Shown here: positions 23,806 through 36,241 of the stretch, piece by piece
Layout of the letters: each line of letters begins with the position of its first letter
How positions within the stretch are numbered: position 1 is the first letter of the stretch
Assembly (NCBI GenBank): GCA_003952965.2
Contig: CM025854.1
Span: 19,638,111 to 19,702,110 of the forward strand
Origin: Morella rubra
Lineage: Eukaryota; Streptophyta; Magnoliopsida; Fagales; Myricaceae
Length of the DNA stretch: 64,000 nt
Direction: 5' to 3'
The notes under the pieces: generated by a model
Told to the model about the DNA's origin: nothing
Database searches by the model: none
The model's input: only the letters and a program-made list of their open reading frames with translations
Translations under genes and position numbers: made by a program

Positions 23806-26763
23806 CTTCGCCGTCACCGTCGTAGCGGTTCTGAAAAGATTGTGCTCTTTCAGCTGCAACTGGTTTTTTTTTCTTATCGTAATCTTCTCTTGGGTATCCG
23901 AGACACGGATTACGGGATTTTACACCACCGGATCTGAAGCAAGACGAGGTCGTACAACGAAATCAATTGACCGTGTTTGACAGAGGAGGTACGTAGGTAA
24001 TCAAACATAAAGACATACATACGACCAATCATCGTATGCCCATTTTGGACAAAAGTGCTACTTATCGCAAATGAATGAAAGTCAGAGATCTGAGAGCAAG
24101 GAAAAGCTGAAATGGATTTTGGGGCTAGAGGGGAGAAACGTTGATTTTTCCCCTTGTGTTTTTTGTTTTTTTTTGTTTTTTTTGTTTTTCTGGTTTCCTT
24201 GGGCTTTCGGATTAACCTGTGCAGTATTTGATTAGGACAACTGGGTATATTCCAAAACAAAGTTTTAATAAGTTATCTTTTTTTGAACATATTTGTTTAC
24301 GTTGACCTCTGAACTCGTCATGGGTTTGGTGCGCTCTCTCAGAAGCTGGGGTTGGGTTTGATGTGGTTGGGCCGATGGGGGCAGACAACAACATGGGAGA
24401 GAGAGAGAGAGAGAGATATAAAGCTTAGCTTTGGGCGTGCGTGAACATAACATAATTGCTGGAATATTGTATCGTGGGGGTGAAGTTGAATGTAGACTTT
24501 TGGGTTCGTTAGTACTTGGGAGCCGACTGAACAATATCCAGGGAGGGATTGGCGACAGTCCGTAAGACACGCATCCGTCGCATAGGACGAGGGCTATGTT
24601 CAAAGTTTTGGAAAAGTTATCCATTCGCTTTTTATTCATTTTAACCATGTTTGCTTCTATTTTAAGGTAAACCTATTCTAGTTTTACCATCTTCATCCAT
24701 TTTTCTAACCCTGTAATAATTTTCAGAATTCATTGGAATCATTTAAAACCCACTTTCTTTGGCGATGGAATTATGTTGATTCTTGAATATCAATTATCAT
24801 ATGTTCCAAATTTACTTAGTAGTATGCTTGAGGGGGTAAATAGTCGACTATGAAAATAATAGGAGGCCAATTTCCTAATGTCGATCCTATTGACAGATTT
24901 AAACTTTTGGAACTGATGTTGATTAAGTTTTTTAGTGTTTGCATCTGCCTGGGAACATTTTTTTTAATGACTCGGATTTAGTTATTTTATTATTGGTTTT
25001 CATGTGGTGCTAAAAGTTATTATTACATGAATTGCATAATATAGTTTAAAGAGAATTACAATGAGCTTTGCAGAACTTAATGTCGTCCGAAGTTTAAATA
25101 AAGTAAATTTTACTATATTTAGTATACATTTAATACTCAAGGCAACATTAATGTTGTATTGAATATGAACTTAAGGGATATATTTTATTTATCTGATAAT
25201 TTGGATATGAAATTGAAGAAGCTGTTGATTTTCATACCTTCCTATTCGAGAAAGGTGAGTAGTTGGAAGACAATTATAATAGCTACATTTGGAACTCACG
25301 GACATATCACTATAATTGAGTCTGAATATGTATGCACACAACAACTATTGGAGATTTCATGCAAAGCAAGGGAAAAGTACCTACTAAAGGGATTGACGTC
25401 CGTTCTTATGCGAATTGATCAGCCTTTCCCTTCAATTTACTTTCAATAAAAGCTGAACAGAGAAGGTCAATTTCCATATTCCTTTGGGGTTGAATGAGAC
25501 CAAAGAAGAAAGAAAAGAAGAGGGTAAGGGAAGAAGCTCAGCTTTAGGGGAGCTAGCTGCTAGCCCAATTCGGCTTTAGAAAAACGCTATGGAGCTACCT
25601 AGCTACCATCATCGTTGAGTGGATTTTCAGCAGAGCCGTCACTACTGTTAGTTGGGGGCACCCACGGTCTATGTTATAGGTTGGACTAATTATGTCTTTT
25701 TTGGGGAAGTATGGCGTTCATAGGCCAAAAGAAGAAAATTATGGCTTGGTATATGTCGTTAAATAAGAATTTGCAAATTATCAACCACAACCGGTTTGCA
25801 GCATCCGACCCCAAAGTTTGCGATATTGCTTTTAAGACGAGAAACGTCTAACATAACACTATTCCGTTCTTAGTAAGATAAGATGAAGTTATTAGCTATT
25901 TTTCCTCTCTAATCTATTCACTTAAGATTAATTACGATGCAAAAGAAGTGTTGAGGGTCCTAATTAAGTTCCTAACAAAGTCAAACAAGAAGTTGGTTGG
26001 TACGTTATTTTATGACTAAAAGACTACGGAAAGGTCTGTCGTGAAGTATTTGCTGAAGAAGATCACCATGTGGATGGTCTGCTTTGAGTATTCTACCGTA
26101 CGTGGACAGCTACATGGGGTCTTAGTTACATGCCACGGCCAAAAATGGCACAAGGGTACAGCATGCTGAAGAAGATCTCCACACCCAGGTCCCGAGTTTT
26201 GTTGAAGCGCCATGCGGGTGAGAAGTGGATCTTGGTCTGTTAAAATGTACGGAATTAGAAGAGAGGACGAGAAGAAAGGTGGGAGAAGAATTATAAAGGA
26301 AAAACAAACGAAAGAGAAGCGAAAGATCAGGGATCAGGATTAATGAAGGAAAAAGAGAAGTGAGGATATACAGCGTTTTTTTTTTTTAAAGAAGGAATTT
26401 GTAGGATATAATAATGTTCAATGGATGACTTTGAACACAGATCTAGTAAGTAGTGATTAATGCAGGCGGAGGAATTAAAAATATATTATGAAGCACAAGA
26501 GAGCGCCTTCGACGTTTTATACTCATCAAGATGGGTCCATAGATCACTTGCAATTTTCTTTGCAGCTGATCATCTGATATGAAAATGGTAGCATCTGTCC
26601 TCTCGGAGCCAGTAATAGGTTTTTGTATTTAATCGGTGCTTCCCTTCTCCATGATCTGCTTGTTACAGGCCGAAAAGCTAGCGCGGATGACTTTAAACTC
26701 CCCTCATTGCCATCTTTGATCATATATATTGATCAGAAGTTTATGCCTTTTAGGTACTTTGAG
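23806..26763. other. MED26C 5' region and spacer, no supported gene
   Basis: About 450 bp upstream of MED26C is presumably its promoter; no clear TATA box was found. A (GA)8 run lies near 24396-24413. The remaining 2 kb is AT-rich, with no frame I can link to a family. Confidence 0.5.
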
Positions 26764-27060
26764 ACGGGGATTGGATTCGGTGCTAAGTTGATGGGTGCGA
26801 AGTGTGTAAAGAGAGGGCTGAGATTTTAAATCTCAGATCTGATGGTCAAGAAATTGACACCTCATTTAATGAGCTGGGAGGGGAAATAAAGCCGAAAAAC
26901 TCGGCTTGGCTACACAGTCGGCTTGTTTTTTTTTTTCTTTCTTTTTTTCCCTTGCCTATCTTCCGTGACACGCAAGAGGGAACGTCTATGCAACCTTCTG
27001 CAAGCCGACTCTTTTCCCTGCACATCTTCTGCAAGCCCGACTCTTTTTTTTTTTTAGTAA
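26764..27060 (+). repeat. Left arm of the 12-kb-spaced inverted repeat
   Basis: About 300 bases, inverted relative to 37960-38380 and 39168-39190. It includes poly-T stretches and repeated GCAAGCCGACTC motifs. Confidence 0.75.
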
Positions 27061-27811
27061 TGATATACCCTCGACTCAAAACCAATTTCTAGCCGACCCT
27101 GCATACGTGGCATTAGTTTTTTTTGGACAGAATTGAGGTCTCCAATCTCAATCGCCATTTCCTCTTCAGGTACTTTGTTAGTTTTTCTATCTTTCTTTTT
27201 CCTCTCTTTTGTTTTGGTTTTATCTGAATCGAAGTTTATTTGTTTCCCATAAGTTTTGGTTTTCACTCTCAAGTTTGAATATATGAATGAAACCCATGTC
27301 ATGGGTATTTAGAAAAATGATGGAACTCTTTCGAAGTACGTAAATTTTGCTTATATCATAATTCTGGGTTGCTTTGGATGTTGAAATTATCATGCATTCT
27401 TAGAGGACCTCATAGAATGGGCAAATCCTCATATTTGCTAAATTTGCTTCGATTTCTGGTGATCAAAACTTTTAGGGTACTTATGTCACCAATAATATGT
27501 GTTAATTTTCTTAAAACCAAAACTGTATATTGAAAACATCTAGAGGTGAGTCTGGTAGTATATCGTATAAGAAAAGCTGCACTGTAGCTCACATTTTTTT
27601 GTCCTTGCCTATGATTATAAGCATGAGCAATCTGCAATGTCTTCGATGTCTTTTTTATGAAATCAGTTAATTTAATGCTTTTACCATGTATGTTGCTATC
27701 CCTTAATGACTTACAACAATTCCTTTGGTTTATGTGTGTTCTATATCTGACATTTTGGATTTTCAATTTCTTTTTCGCAAATATTTTCTTTAATGGTGAC
27801 TGTTTCGTTTA

Positions 27812-28624
27812 AGATTTGAAGATGTTGGTAAGCCAAAACCGGAGGTTGCTGCAAAGCGTGTTATGGAAAGAGTTAGTGGTGTGAATATCAAGCCACATTA
27901 TTGCCGAATTGAAGACAAAGAGCTTGATTTTTACAGTGATTTCAGTATTATAGTTCTTGGTCTTGATTCAGTTGAGGCTTGGAGCTACATCAATGTTGTA
28001 GCTTGTAGTTTTCTTAGTATGGATCTAAAACCCTACTACTTTTTATAACTTCTTGTTATGTAATAAAGTGCAACACCCGTTTGGGCATCTCAAGGGCTAC
28101 AGTCTGATTCTTCCATCTAGACTAATCTGTAAAATTAAATGCCTAAAGGCTTATATGAACCTTAGTTGAGTGGCAGCATCCTTAAATTTTTCGTGCTAGC
28201 TTCATAGCATGTCATTCTTAAAGTGACTAGTTGTCACTAAATTCTGCTTGCACTAATCTACCTTCTCTCATTGTTGTTTGGAAATTTAGAGTATGATTCT
28301 GATGATAACGCTTGAGAAGAAACCATTAAACCTATTCTGATGCACCCTTGCTGAAACTCCTAGACCCATTGCATTGAATATGCCCACTTAATCAAGTGGG
28401 ATGAGGTAATAAATTACTTAGCAATTTGTATTTTCCCTTTGCCAAATTGTTGATTTTTAAACTTCTTTCTATGTAATCTAAATATCATCTTATTTTTAGG
28501 TTCATAGTGGAAAGGCTTTTGATCCGAATGAACCAGAAGATGTCCAACACTCTCAAGATGTCCAAGGCCCCCTAAGATCTGGGTGCTGGAGGGCCAGAGT
28601 GAGCCTTGATGCAGATATATTGTA
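27812..28624 (+). pseudogene. ECR1: Captured fragment of NEDD8-activating enzyme E1 catalytic subunit (ECR1/UBA3)
   Basis: The stretch 27812-28016 is open and reads FEDVGKPKPEVAAKRVMERV, then HYCRIEDKELDFYSDF and LGLDSVEAWSYINVVACSFL, the adenylation-domain region of ECR1. A GTATGG donor follows. A second exon-like block near 28290 reads YDSDDNA, hits TGA at 28313-28315, continues EETIKPI, then jumps by deletion to CTLAETPR and, in another frame, HCIEYAHLIKWDE. After an intron-like gap, VHSGKAFDPNEPED follows from 28500. Introns are retained, so this came from DNA, not mRNA. The real protein activates NEDD8 for cullin modification; this piece lacks the catalytic cysteine region and is broken. 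Confidence 0.85.
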
Positions 28625-30195
28625 AAAGTCATTTTGTCCTGCCATCAGTAGCAAGGAGCATGGGTTGGACCAAAACATATATATATCCATTTTATGTCAA
28701 AACATTTTTTTGTTTTTTATATCCGTTCTCTTTGAGATTCTCTTTCTTTGTGTCTTGGGTTGGACCAAATTACTTATTCGTTCTCGTTTGCGGATAAGTC
28801 AACAATTTTTACAAATTTTACTAACAGAAGCCATTATTTTCATATTTATCATTCCTTAACTTAATTTCTAATTTTTTTTAAGCGACAAAATCTTGAAATT
28901 TCTTGACTTTTGAATTAAGCCCTGAAAATTCCAAGTCCTGTCGTGCGCAAGGCCCTGTCGCGCGCGGGAGGCGCTAGAAATTCCAGGCCCTGTCGCGCGC
29001 GCAAGGCCCTAGAAATTCTACAGATAGTTCTACTTGTAATGAATATGCAAAAGATATATAATAACAAGAAAGTCTCATTAACCAATAAACTCTAAAGATT
29101 CCAAACCATCTACATACAATCCAATACTACTGTGTACAAAAAATCAAATATTTTTTAAAAAGTAAACCTAATACAACTGATGATCCTTGAAGTCGTCTTG
29201 GCTTCTATATCGTCCACGTTGGGAATGCTCCTCATCATCGCTTGATACTTGGGAAGGAAAAGAACATTTCTGACTATGGGTATGTAAGATGTTAAGCGTA
29301 TTTATATCCATCAGACAAGATGTTCTCAAAGCTTGTACGAGTTTAGATTGCTAGGAAAAATCCTACAATGTTGTTAGCAAGTCACTGAGCCAGGATCAAC
29401 AAATTTTGCTTGAGGTATTACTGACAAAGTAGGAGCTGAAGCGTAGCCCCTTCTCAATTATGTGCAAATCTTCCACTGCCTTGTGTTAGATACGACCAGT
29501 ATATTCCTTGCAATTCCCTGTAACTAAAGCTAACATAATCAGAGGAGAAGAATAGCAAACTCAAAAACCATCATATCAAGGTAAAAACTATGTTTGGAAG
29601 CAATATTAGAATATCAAGGTAAAACTATGTACAGATCTGGTTCTTGTCATTCATAAAGAAACTACATTGGGTCTGTTTACTGGAAAGCTATTTCGCAAAC
29701 GTAGAGATTGATGAAATCAAGGGCACATTAAAAGATATACTTCAAGTTAATTCCCTACTTAATTCTCAAATTTCGGAACAACTTGCAGATTATTCTGATG
29801 GTTGTGGTCGTGATGCCACTATGGGCTGCCATTCTTACCCTTTTTTGGTTACTACCACAACTGGGCCTGCCTTTTTTTCTTCCCCTTTTTCTTTTGACAA
29901 GAGGCTGCTGGGGATGCATTTGCAATTTACTTTCTCTAGGTGAGAAGGTTCAATGGATTTGGAGTTGAAAGATATTCACATTCTCCAAATCAACTTCCAC
30001 ACACAAAGCAACAATTGAGGGCAAACAATGCTCAGAATAATAAAAACAAAATTTCTAGGATAAGCAAGCTTTAGTAAAAGACTTCCTTGGATAAATATAA
30101 TGACCCAAAAATGGTCAGAACTTTGGTTTTTATGGTATATAGCCACGAGTCAATTGATGCATTTGTGGAGCTGCACCTACCGATCAACCCACTCA
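28625..30195. other. Non-coding stretch left of the Ty3 insertion
   Basis: Mostly AT-rich with no gene seen. It contains a short GC-rich repeated block at 28930-29020 (CCTGTCGCGCGC twice, with AAATTCCA flanks). It ends at the CCAGA target duplication of the complete Ty3 element. Confidence 0.55.
28932..29019. repeat. GC-rich short tandem repeat
   Basis: Three imperfect units of a roughly 35-45-bp motif (AAATTCCAAGTCCTGTCGTG, CCTGTCGCGCGCGGGAGG, CCTGTCGCGCGCGCAAGG) stand out as CpG-dense in AT-rich surroundings. Confidence 0.7.
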
Positions 30196-30237
30196 CCAGA
30201 TGTGATAACCCAGTTTAAAAAAAAAAGGGCAGCATGA

Positions 30238-30291
30238 GGATTCGAACCTCGGTGCCGTGAGAGGTAAAGGGCGAGCAAGCCACTGGAGCCA
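30238..30291 (-). other. tRNA/SINE-head-like module in the LTR (antisense)
   Basis: On the minus strand, TGGCTCCAGTGG (30291-30280) resembles a pol III A box with one extra base, and GGTTCGAATCC (30248-30238) is a perfect B box, 31 bases apart. The same module is in the 3' LTR at 36596-36649. Likely a tRNA-derived SINE head captured by the LTR. Confidence 0.5.
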
Positions 30292-30665
30292 TGCGCTCGC
30301 GTGGTTAAAATGGTGGGAGTAGTTAATACTTAAACTTCTTTTCGCCCGGTTTGATTTTTTGTAAAACGTTGCGTTTCGACTCTTCTTCTTCCTCAGCCCT
30401 AATTCTCGAGTTTTGCAGCAGTTACATGGCTTTTCGCCGACCAGTTCTCTCTCTCTCATAAATCACTCTCTCTCTCTCTCTTCATTTTCTCACCCGTTAC
30501 ACCTCTTTTGGCCTAGATTTCGAAGCCTATTCGACTCCTTTGCAAATATCTCGAAGATTCTTCATAAATAATATGATTTATCATGTTTTATGGGGGATTT
30601 CGAAAGGACATCAGTTTCAAGATTTTGTAATGAATTTTTCGGCCAAATCTTGGGTTCTCCTCAAC

Positions 30666-30673
30666 TATAAAAG
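30666..30673 (+). promoter_or_regulatory. LTR TATA box
   Basis: TATAAAAG sits in the middle of the 5' LTR, upstream of the presumed R region; the identical site in the 3' LTR is at 37022-37029. Confidence 0.7.
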
Positions 30674-31534
30674 GGGGAGCTCGTTCAGAGGTCAAGCACA
30701 CCTCTCAATTTCGACCTCAGTCATTTTTTTGAGATCTCTATATCTCTCTTTCTTTGTCTCTCTCATTGTTGCGAATTCTTAGAACGAATTATTTGTTTCG
30801 TTTCAAATATGCGGATTACGGTTGTGCTAATAGCGGGGATATCGATTATTCAAGCGAGTCAGGTAAGCGGGGTAACGATAAATTTTTCTCGATAATATGA
30901 AATGACGGTTTTGGGAAAAATTATACCGAAGTCTGTTTTGAATTCTTGGTTTCACTGTTATCCAATTACTGTTTATACTGAAATATAATTTTATGTTTTT
31001 TTATTACTGTTTTATGTTCTGAAATCTCGGTGGCAATGTGTATTACTGATTACTGTTATTACTGTCTCTGTTGTACCAACTCACTGATTACTGATTACTG
31101 GTGCATCTATTCTTCGGAATGATTGCACAACCCTGCCATAGGGTAAACATGGCTTACTGATATTGCCTAAGGGAAAAGTTCCGAACTACTGAAAAAGAAT
31201 CATTTGGAAATTTTATTATTAATATTCTTTTTATTCTCCGCTTACTGAGTTGTCGAACTCACTCCGTTAATATATTTCTATCTTCAGAGTATAAGGAAGA
31301 GCATGCTGAGGATCAAGCTTAGATGGCATGCGGGCTGGGATAGATGAGGAAGGAGTTTTGTTTTTAGATTTATGTTTTATTGAGAGGTTTTAATTTTAAT
31401 GATGGTTTAAAAGTGAGAACTTTACAAGTGTTTGGTTTCTGAATAAACGAAAGAATTATTTTTATTATATCTTTTTACTGTTGTCAAGAGAAAAGTCCAC
31501 TATGGGACCCTACTGGGTCTGGGGTGTGACAGCT

Positions 31535-31546
31535 TGGTATCAGAGC
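31535..31546 (+). other. Primer-binding site, initiator tRNA-Met type
   Basis: TGGTATCAGAGC starts three bases after the 5' LTR, complementary to initiator tRNA-Met. Confidence 0.95.
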
Positions 31547-31669
31547 ACGGTTTTAGATTCTGTAGACTAAAAACTTGAGTTTTTGGGTAGGATTGGGTAG
31601 CTTAGGTTTATGGTTTAATATTTTGTTGGCGTTGGCAATTATCGTGAGTAATATAGTCATTCTTACAGG

Positions 31670-34366
31670 ATGTCTAATCCCGCTAACTCTTTTAACCTGA
31701 ATGAGGCCGTTAATGGCGAGTCTCGAGCTGGACCGAGTTCTCATAGTTCGGCAGTCATTCGGGAGGTGGCGCAACAAGTTATGGAGGAAATCGCTCGCAA
31801 TTCGGGATCGCGAAATACGAATACGGTTGCCGAGGGCTGCACTATCGAACAATTCAACCGAATGCACCCGATGACATATGAGGGAAAAGCTGATCCATCT
31901 GCTGCAGAAGATTGGATTCAGCACATTGAAGATATACTTCGGGTTCTACATTGCACGGAAGAACAGAAGGTGTTATATGCGACGTTTAAGCTAACAGGCG
32001 AAGCTAAGCGCTGGTGGATCGCTGAACGAACGCTTCAGGAAGCAGCACAAGGACAAGCACTCACATGGGAACGCTTCAAGGAGATATTCTATGCTCGATT
32101 TTTCCCGAGGTCGGTACGTGATACTAAGGCCAGAGAGTTTCTTAATTTGGTCCAAGGCTCAATGAGTGTACACGAGTACGCAGCTAAATTTATTGAGCTT
32201 TCTCGTTTTGCTTTATACCTAATTCCGGACGAAGAAAGGAAAGCCCGGAAGTTTGAAGAAGGGCTTCATTATCGCGTAGTGGGATTTCAGATTAACAATT
32301 TTGCAGAGTTGGTAAACAAAGCAACGGTGATAGAACAGAGTATTCGGCGAAGCAATGAGCAATTCGAGCAAAGGAAAAGATCTGCATTCCAAGGATCGCA
32401 CCAACATTAATCAGGGCCACCAAAGAGAAGGAGTGATGATGGTAAGACTGGAAGAGAGCAAGGGAGTCAAATTATTCAGCACCGGCCACAAAGCTCTTTT
32501 TGTCCAAAGTGTAATCGCACTCACTGGGGGGACTGTCGCGTAGAGGCAAAGTTATGCTTCCGTTGTGGAAAGGCGGGTCATTACGTCAAGGATTGTCCGT
32601 ATCCAGCAACCACGAATGGCGAAAATTTGAACCAGCAGAGAGGCAATAATCAAGCTCCACGAAACAACAACCATAATCGACATAATGTGCAAGCTCGAGT
32701 ATACGCCTTGACCCCGGAGGAACCAGAAGGAAATAACGAGGCGGTGACAGGTACAATTCCATTATTCTCTGCAAAAGCCATAGTATTATTTGATTCAGGA
32801 GCGACGCATTCTTTCATTTCCACGACTTTTGTTAAGCTATGCGGCTTGGAGGCGGAGTTGCTAGAATTTAATCTTTCTGTGGAAACTCCAACGGGGAATT
32901 CAGTGGTATGTAGGAAAGTCTGTCGACAGTGTCCTATTATGATAGAAGGGAGGGTGTTGCCAGCTAATCTGGTTATGTTTGGTATGCATGGGTTTGACGT
33001 GATCCTAGGGATGGATTGGCTAGCCACCAATTACGCTAGTGTTGATTGTTTTAATAAAGAGGTTGTCTTCAAACCCCCAGGAGAACAAGAATTTAAGTTT
33101 GTAGGATCCCGAATACGTACTCTCCCTGCAGTCATTTCTGCTATTCAAGTAAAACGATTATTACGGGAGGGATGTCAGGGATTTTTAGCCTGTGTAGTAG
33201 ATGTACCGAAGAAGGAGCTTAGGTTGGAGGACATTCCAGTGGCGAAGGAATACCCAGAAGTTTTTCCTGAGGATTTATCTGGGATACCTCCCGATCGAGA
33301 GGTAGAGTTTGCGATAGACCTACTACCGGGTACGACCCCTATATCTAAAGCTCCTTACAGGATGGCACCCCTAGAACTTGCGGAACTCAAGGAGCAACTG
33401 CAAGAGTTAATAGAGAAAGGCTTTATTAGGCCAAGCGTATCACCATGGGGAGCTCCGGTGCTGTTTGTGAAAAAGAAAGATGGAACTATGAGGATGTGTA
33501 TAGATTACAGGGAGTTGAATCGAGTTACGATTAAGAATAGGTATCCATTACCTCGCATCGATGACTTATTTGATCAACTCCAGGGAGCTCAGGTATTCTC
33601 TAAAATTGATCTGCGATCTGGATATCACCAATTGAAGGTCAAAATTGAAGATGTACCAAAGACGGCATTTAGAACAAGGTACGGTCATTATGAGTTCTTG
33701 GTAATGCCTTTTGGATTAACCAATGCTCCTGCAGTATTCATGGATTTAATGAATCGAGTATTTCGGGACTTTCTGGATAAGTTTGTTGTGGTCTTTATAG
33801 ACGACATCTTAATTTATTCTAAAAGTCCAGAGGAGCACGAAGAACATTTAAGGTTAGCGCTTCAGACTCTAAAGGAGAAGAAGTTATATGCTAAGCTGAA
33901 GAAATGTGAGTTTTGGCTGGATACTATCTCATTTTTGGGTCATGTGGTGTCTAAGGGCGGAATCTCTGTAGACCCAAGTAAAGTTGAAGCAATAGTTAAC
34001 TGGGCGCAACCGAAGAATGTCCACGAGATTAGAAGTTTCTTGGGACTTGCAGGATATTATCGACGTTTTATTGAGGGGTTCTCCAAGATTGCAGTACCGT
34101 TGACTTCGTTGACCAGGAAAGGGAGTAAGTTCGTGTGGACTGATGAATGCGAGCGGAGCTTCCAAGAATTTAAGCAACGATTAATTACTGCCCCGGTGTT
34201 GACGATTCCATCCGACTCTGAAGGTTTTGTGATCTATAGCGATGCCTCAAGGAAGGGATTAGGTTGTGTGTTAATGCAACATGGAAAAGTTGTTGCTTAC
34301 GCCTCTCGTCAGTTAAAGGGCATGAGCAGAACTATCCTACACACGACCTTGAATTGGCAGCAGTAG
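31670..34366 (+). pseudogene. gag-PR-RT-RNase H part of the Ty3 polyprotein (in-frame stop, then frameshift)
   Basis: The ATG at 31670 opens gag (capsid motifs GEAKRWW, FYARFFP) for 246 codons, to TAA at 32408-32410. The same frame then continues without another stop to 34366. It carries a CPKC...HWGDC cluster and zinc knuckle CX2CX4HX4C, the protease DSGATHS (32792), the reverse transcriptase with FIDD at 33794-33805 and the [18 protein letters not shown] block, and the start of RNase H ([10 protein letters not shown]). There is no separate ATG for pol. Near 34318 a one-base loss in a G run shifts the remaining RNase H and integrase into the -1 frame. Confidence 0.9.
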
Positions 34367-36132
34367 TCTTCGCATTGAAGATTTGGAGGCATCACTTATA
34401 TGGAGTAAGATGTGAAATTTTCACCGATCACAAGAGTCTCAAGTATTTCTTCACTCAGAAGGAATTGAACATGAGACAAAGGAGGTGGCTGGAATTAATC
34501 AAAGACTATGACTGTACAATCAGTTACCACCCCGGAAAGGCCAATGTGGTAGCTGATGCACTAAGTAGAAAGTCGTCTGAAGCTGTGGTGGCAGTTTTAA
34601 ATCCTTCACATGAGATTTTGATGGATTTGGAAAGGGAAAGAATTTCGTTGGTAGATGGAGATCGACAGGCTGTTATGGCTAGTCTGGTGATTCAATCAGA
34701 CTTAATAGAAAGGATCAAAGTGGCTCAGAAGGAAGATGTAGGACTAACGAAGCTGGAAGCAGAGGTACGTGTTGGAAATAAAGTTGATTTTAATATTTCA
34801 GACGATGGGGTGCTCAGATTTAAGAACAGGTTATGTGTGCCTGATAATAAGGAGATAAAGAGACAGATTTTAGAGGAAGCTCATCAATCTCTCTACACAG
34901 TGCATCCGGGAAGTACCAAAATGTATCGTGATTTGAAGGAGATGTTCTGGTGGAATGGGATGAAAAGGGAGATAGCGAAATTTGTGGGGCAGTGTCTGAC
35001 GTGTCAACAAGTCAAAGCTGAGCATCAAAGACCAGCTGGACCATTACAACCACTTGAAATTCCAGAATGGAAGTGGGAGAATATTTCTATGGATTTCGTA
35101 GTGGGTTTACCGCGAGCATTAAGTGGGCAAGATGCTATTTGGGTTGTGGTAGACAGATTGACGAAAACTGCTCACTTTATACCTATCAAGATCAGGTATT
35201 CTATGGAGAAGTTAGCAGAGTTATATGTTCAGGAAATAGTTCGGCTACACGGAGTGCCGGTATCAATAGTGTCGGATCGAGATCCGCGTTTCACCTCCAA
35301 ATTTTGGAAGAGTTTGCAGAAGGCTCTTGGTACTAAGTTAAACTTTAGTACTGCCTTTCATCCTCAAAGTGATGGTCAAACAGAAAGAACCATTCAAACT
35401 TTGGAAGACATGTTGCGGGCTTGTGTACTCGACTTCAAAGGAAGCTGGATACGATACTTACCTCTAGTGGAATTCGCTTATAACAATAGTTTTCAAGCGA
35501 GCATCAAGATGGCACCATATGAGGCTCTATATGGAAGAAGATGTCGATCACCACTATACTGGAGTGAGGTGGGAGAAAGACAAATTTTGGGGCCAGAGAT
35601 CGTGCAGAGGACATTGGAAAGAGTTAAATGTATTCAAGAAAGGTTGAAAGCTGCTCAAAGTCGACAAAAGAGTTATGCTGATAGCCATCGAAGAAAGTTG
35701 GAATTTGAAGTGGGGGATAAGATTTTCTTAAGGGTGTCTCCAACGAAAGGAGTAGTGAGGTTCGGAAAGAAGGGCAAGCTGAGTCCTAGGTATATAGGAC
35801 CATTTGAGATTCTCGGTAGAGTTGGACCAGTGGCTTATCAAGTCGCTCTACCACCAACACTTTCGGGAGTTCACAATGTTTTTCATGTATCCATGTTACG
35901 GCGATATGTGCATGATCCCACTCATGTCATAGATTTTGAGCCGTTGCGGATTCAGGAGAATTTATCATATCCTGAAGAACCTCTGCGAATCATTGAACGA
36001 AAGAATCAAGTTTTACGGACCAGAACCATTCCACTAGTCAAAGTACTTTGGAATAATCACACCCAAGGAGAGGCTACATGGGAGCTTGAAGAGGAAATGC
36101 AACAAAAATATCCAAATTTATTTGAGAATTGA
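34322..36132 (+). pseudogene. RNase H C-terminus, integrase and chromodomain part of the Ty3 polyprotein
   Basis: Downstream continuation in the -1 frame after the frameshift. It holds the rest of RNase H ([28 protein letters not shown]), the integrase HHCC zinc domain (about 34900-35010), the D,D-35-E core with [16 protein letters not shown] and [10 protein letters not shown], a GPY/F-type module ([13 protein letters not shown]) and a chromodomain-like end ([22 protein letters not shown]) closing at 36132. The content is complete for integration and chromatin targeting, but it is separated from the upstream frame by the shift. Confidence 0.9.
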
Positions 36133-36241
36133 AAATTCTGGTACTAAGGTTATATGATTGATGATTTTGGATGGACTGTAGGCTTTGTACTATTGTAAGG
36201 ATTCGTCTTTATATCTGTCACTAATAAATTATTATTTCAGG

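Larger units (their letters stand above)
30201..31531 (+). repeat. 5' LTR of the complete Ty3 element
   Basis: Begins TGTGATAACC and ends GGTGTGACA. A TATA box (TATAAAAG, 30666-30673) marks the U3 promoter. A strong splice-donor-like CAG|GTAAGC lies at 30860-30868. The first ~100 bases contain a tRNA-like module in antisense. A block at about 30779-30822 differs in sequence and length from the 3' LTR. Confidence 0.95.

Noticed and set aside
30238..30291. A genuine tRNA gene in the LTR
   Set aside because: Pol III box motifs are present but no acceptor stem or cloverleaf could be completed; called a tRNA-like module only.
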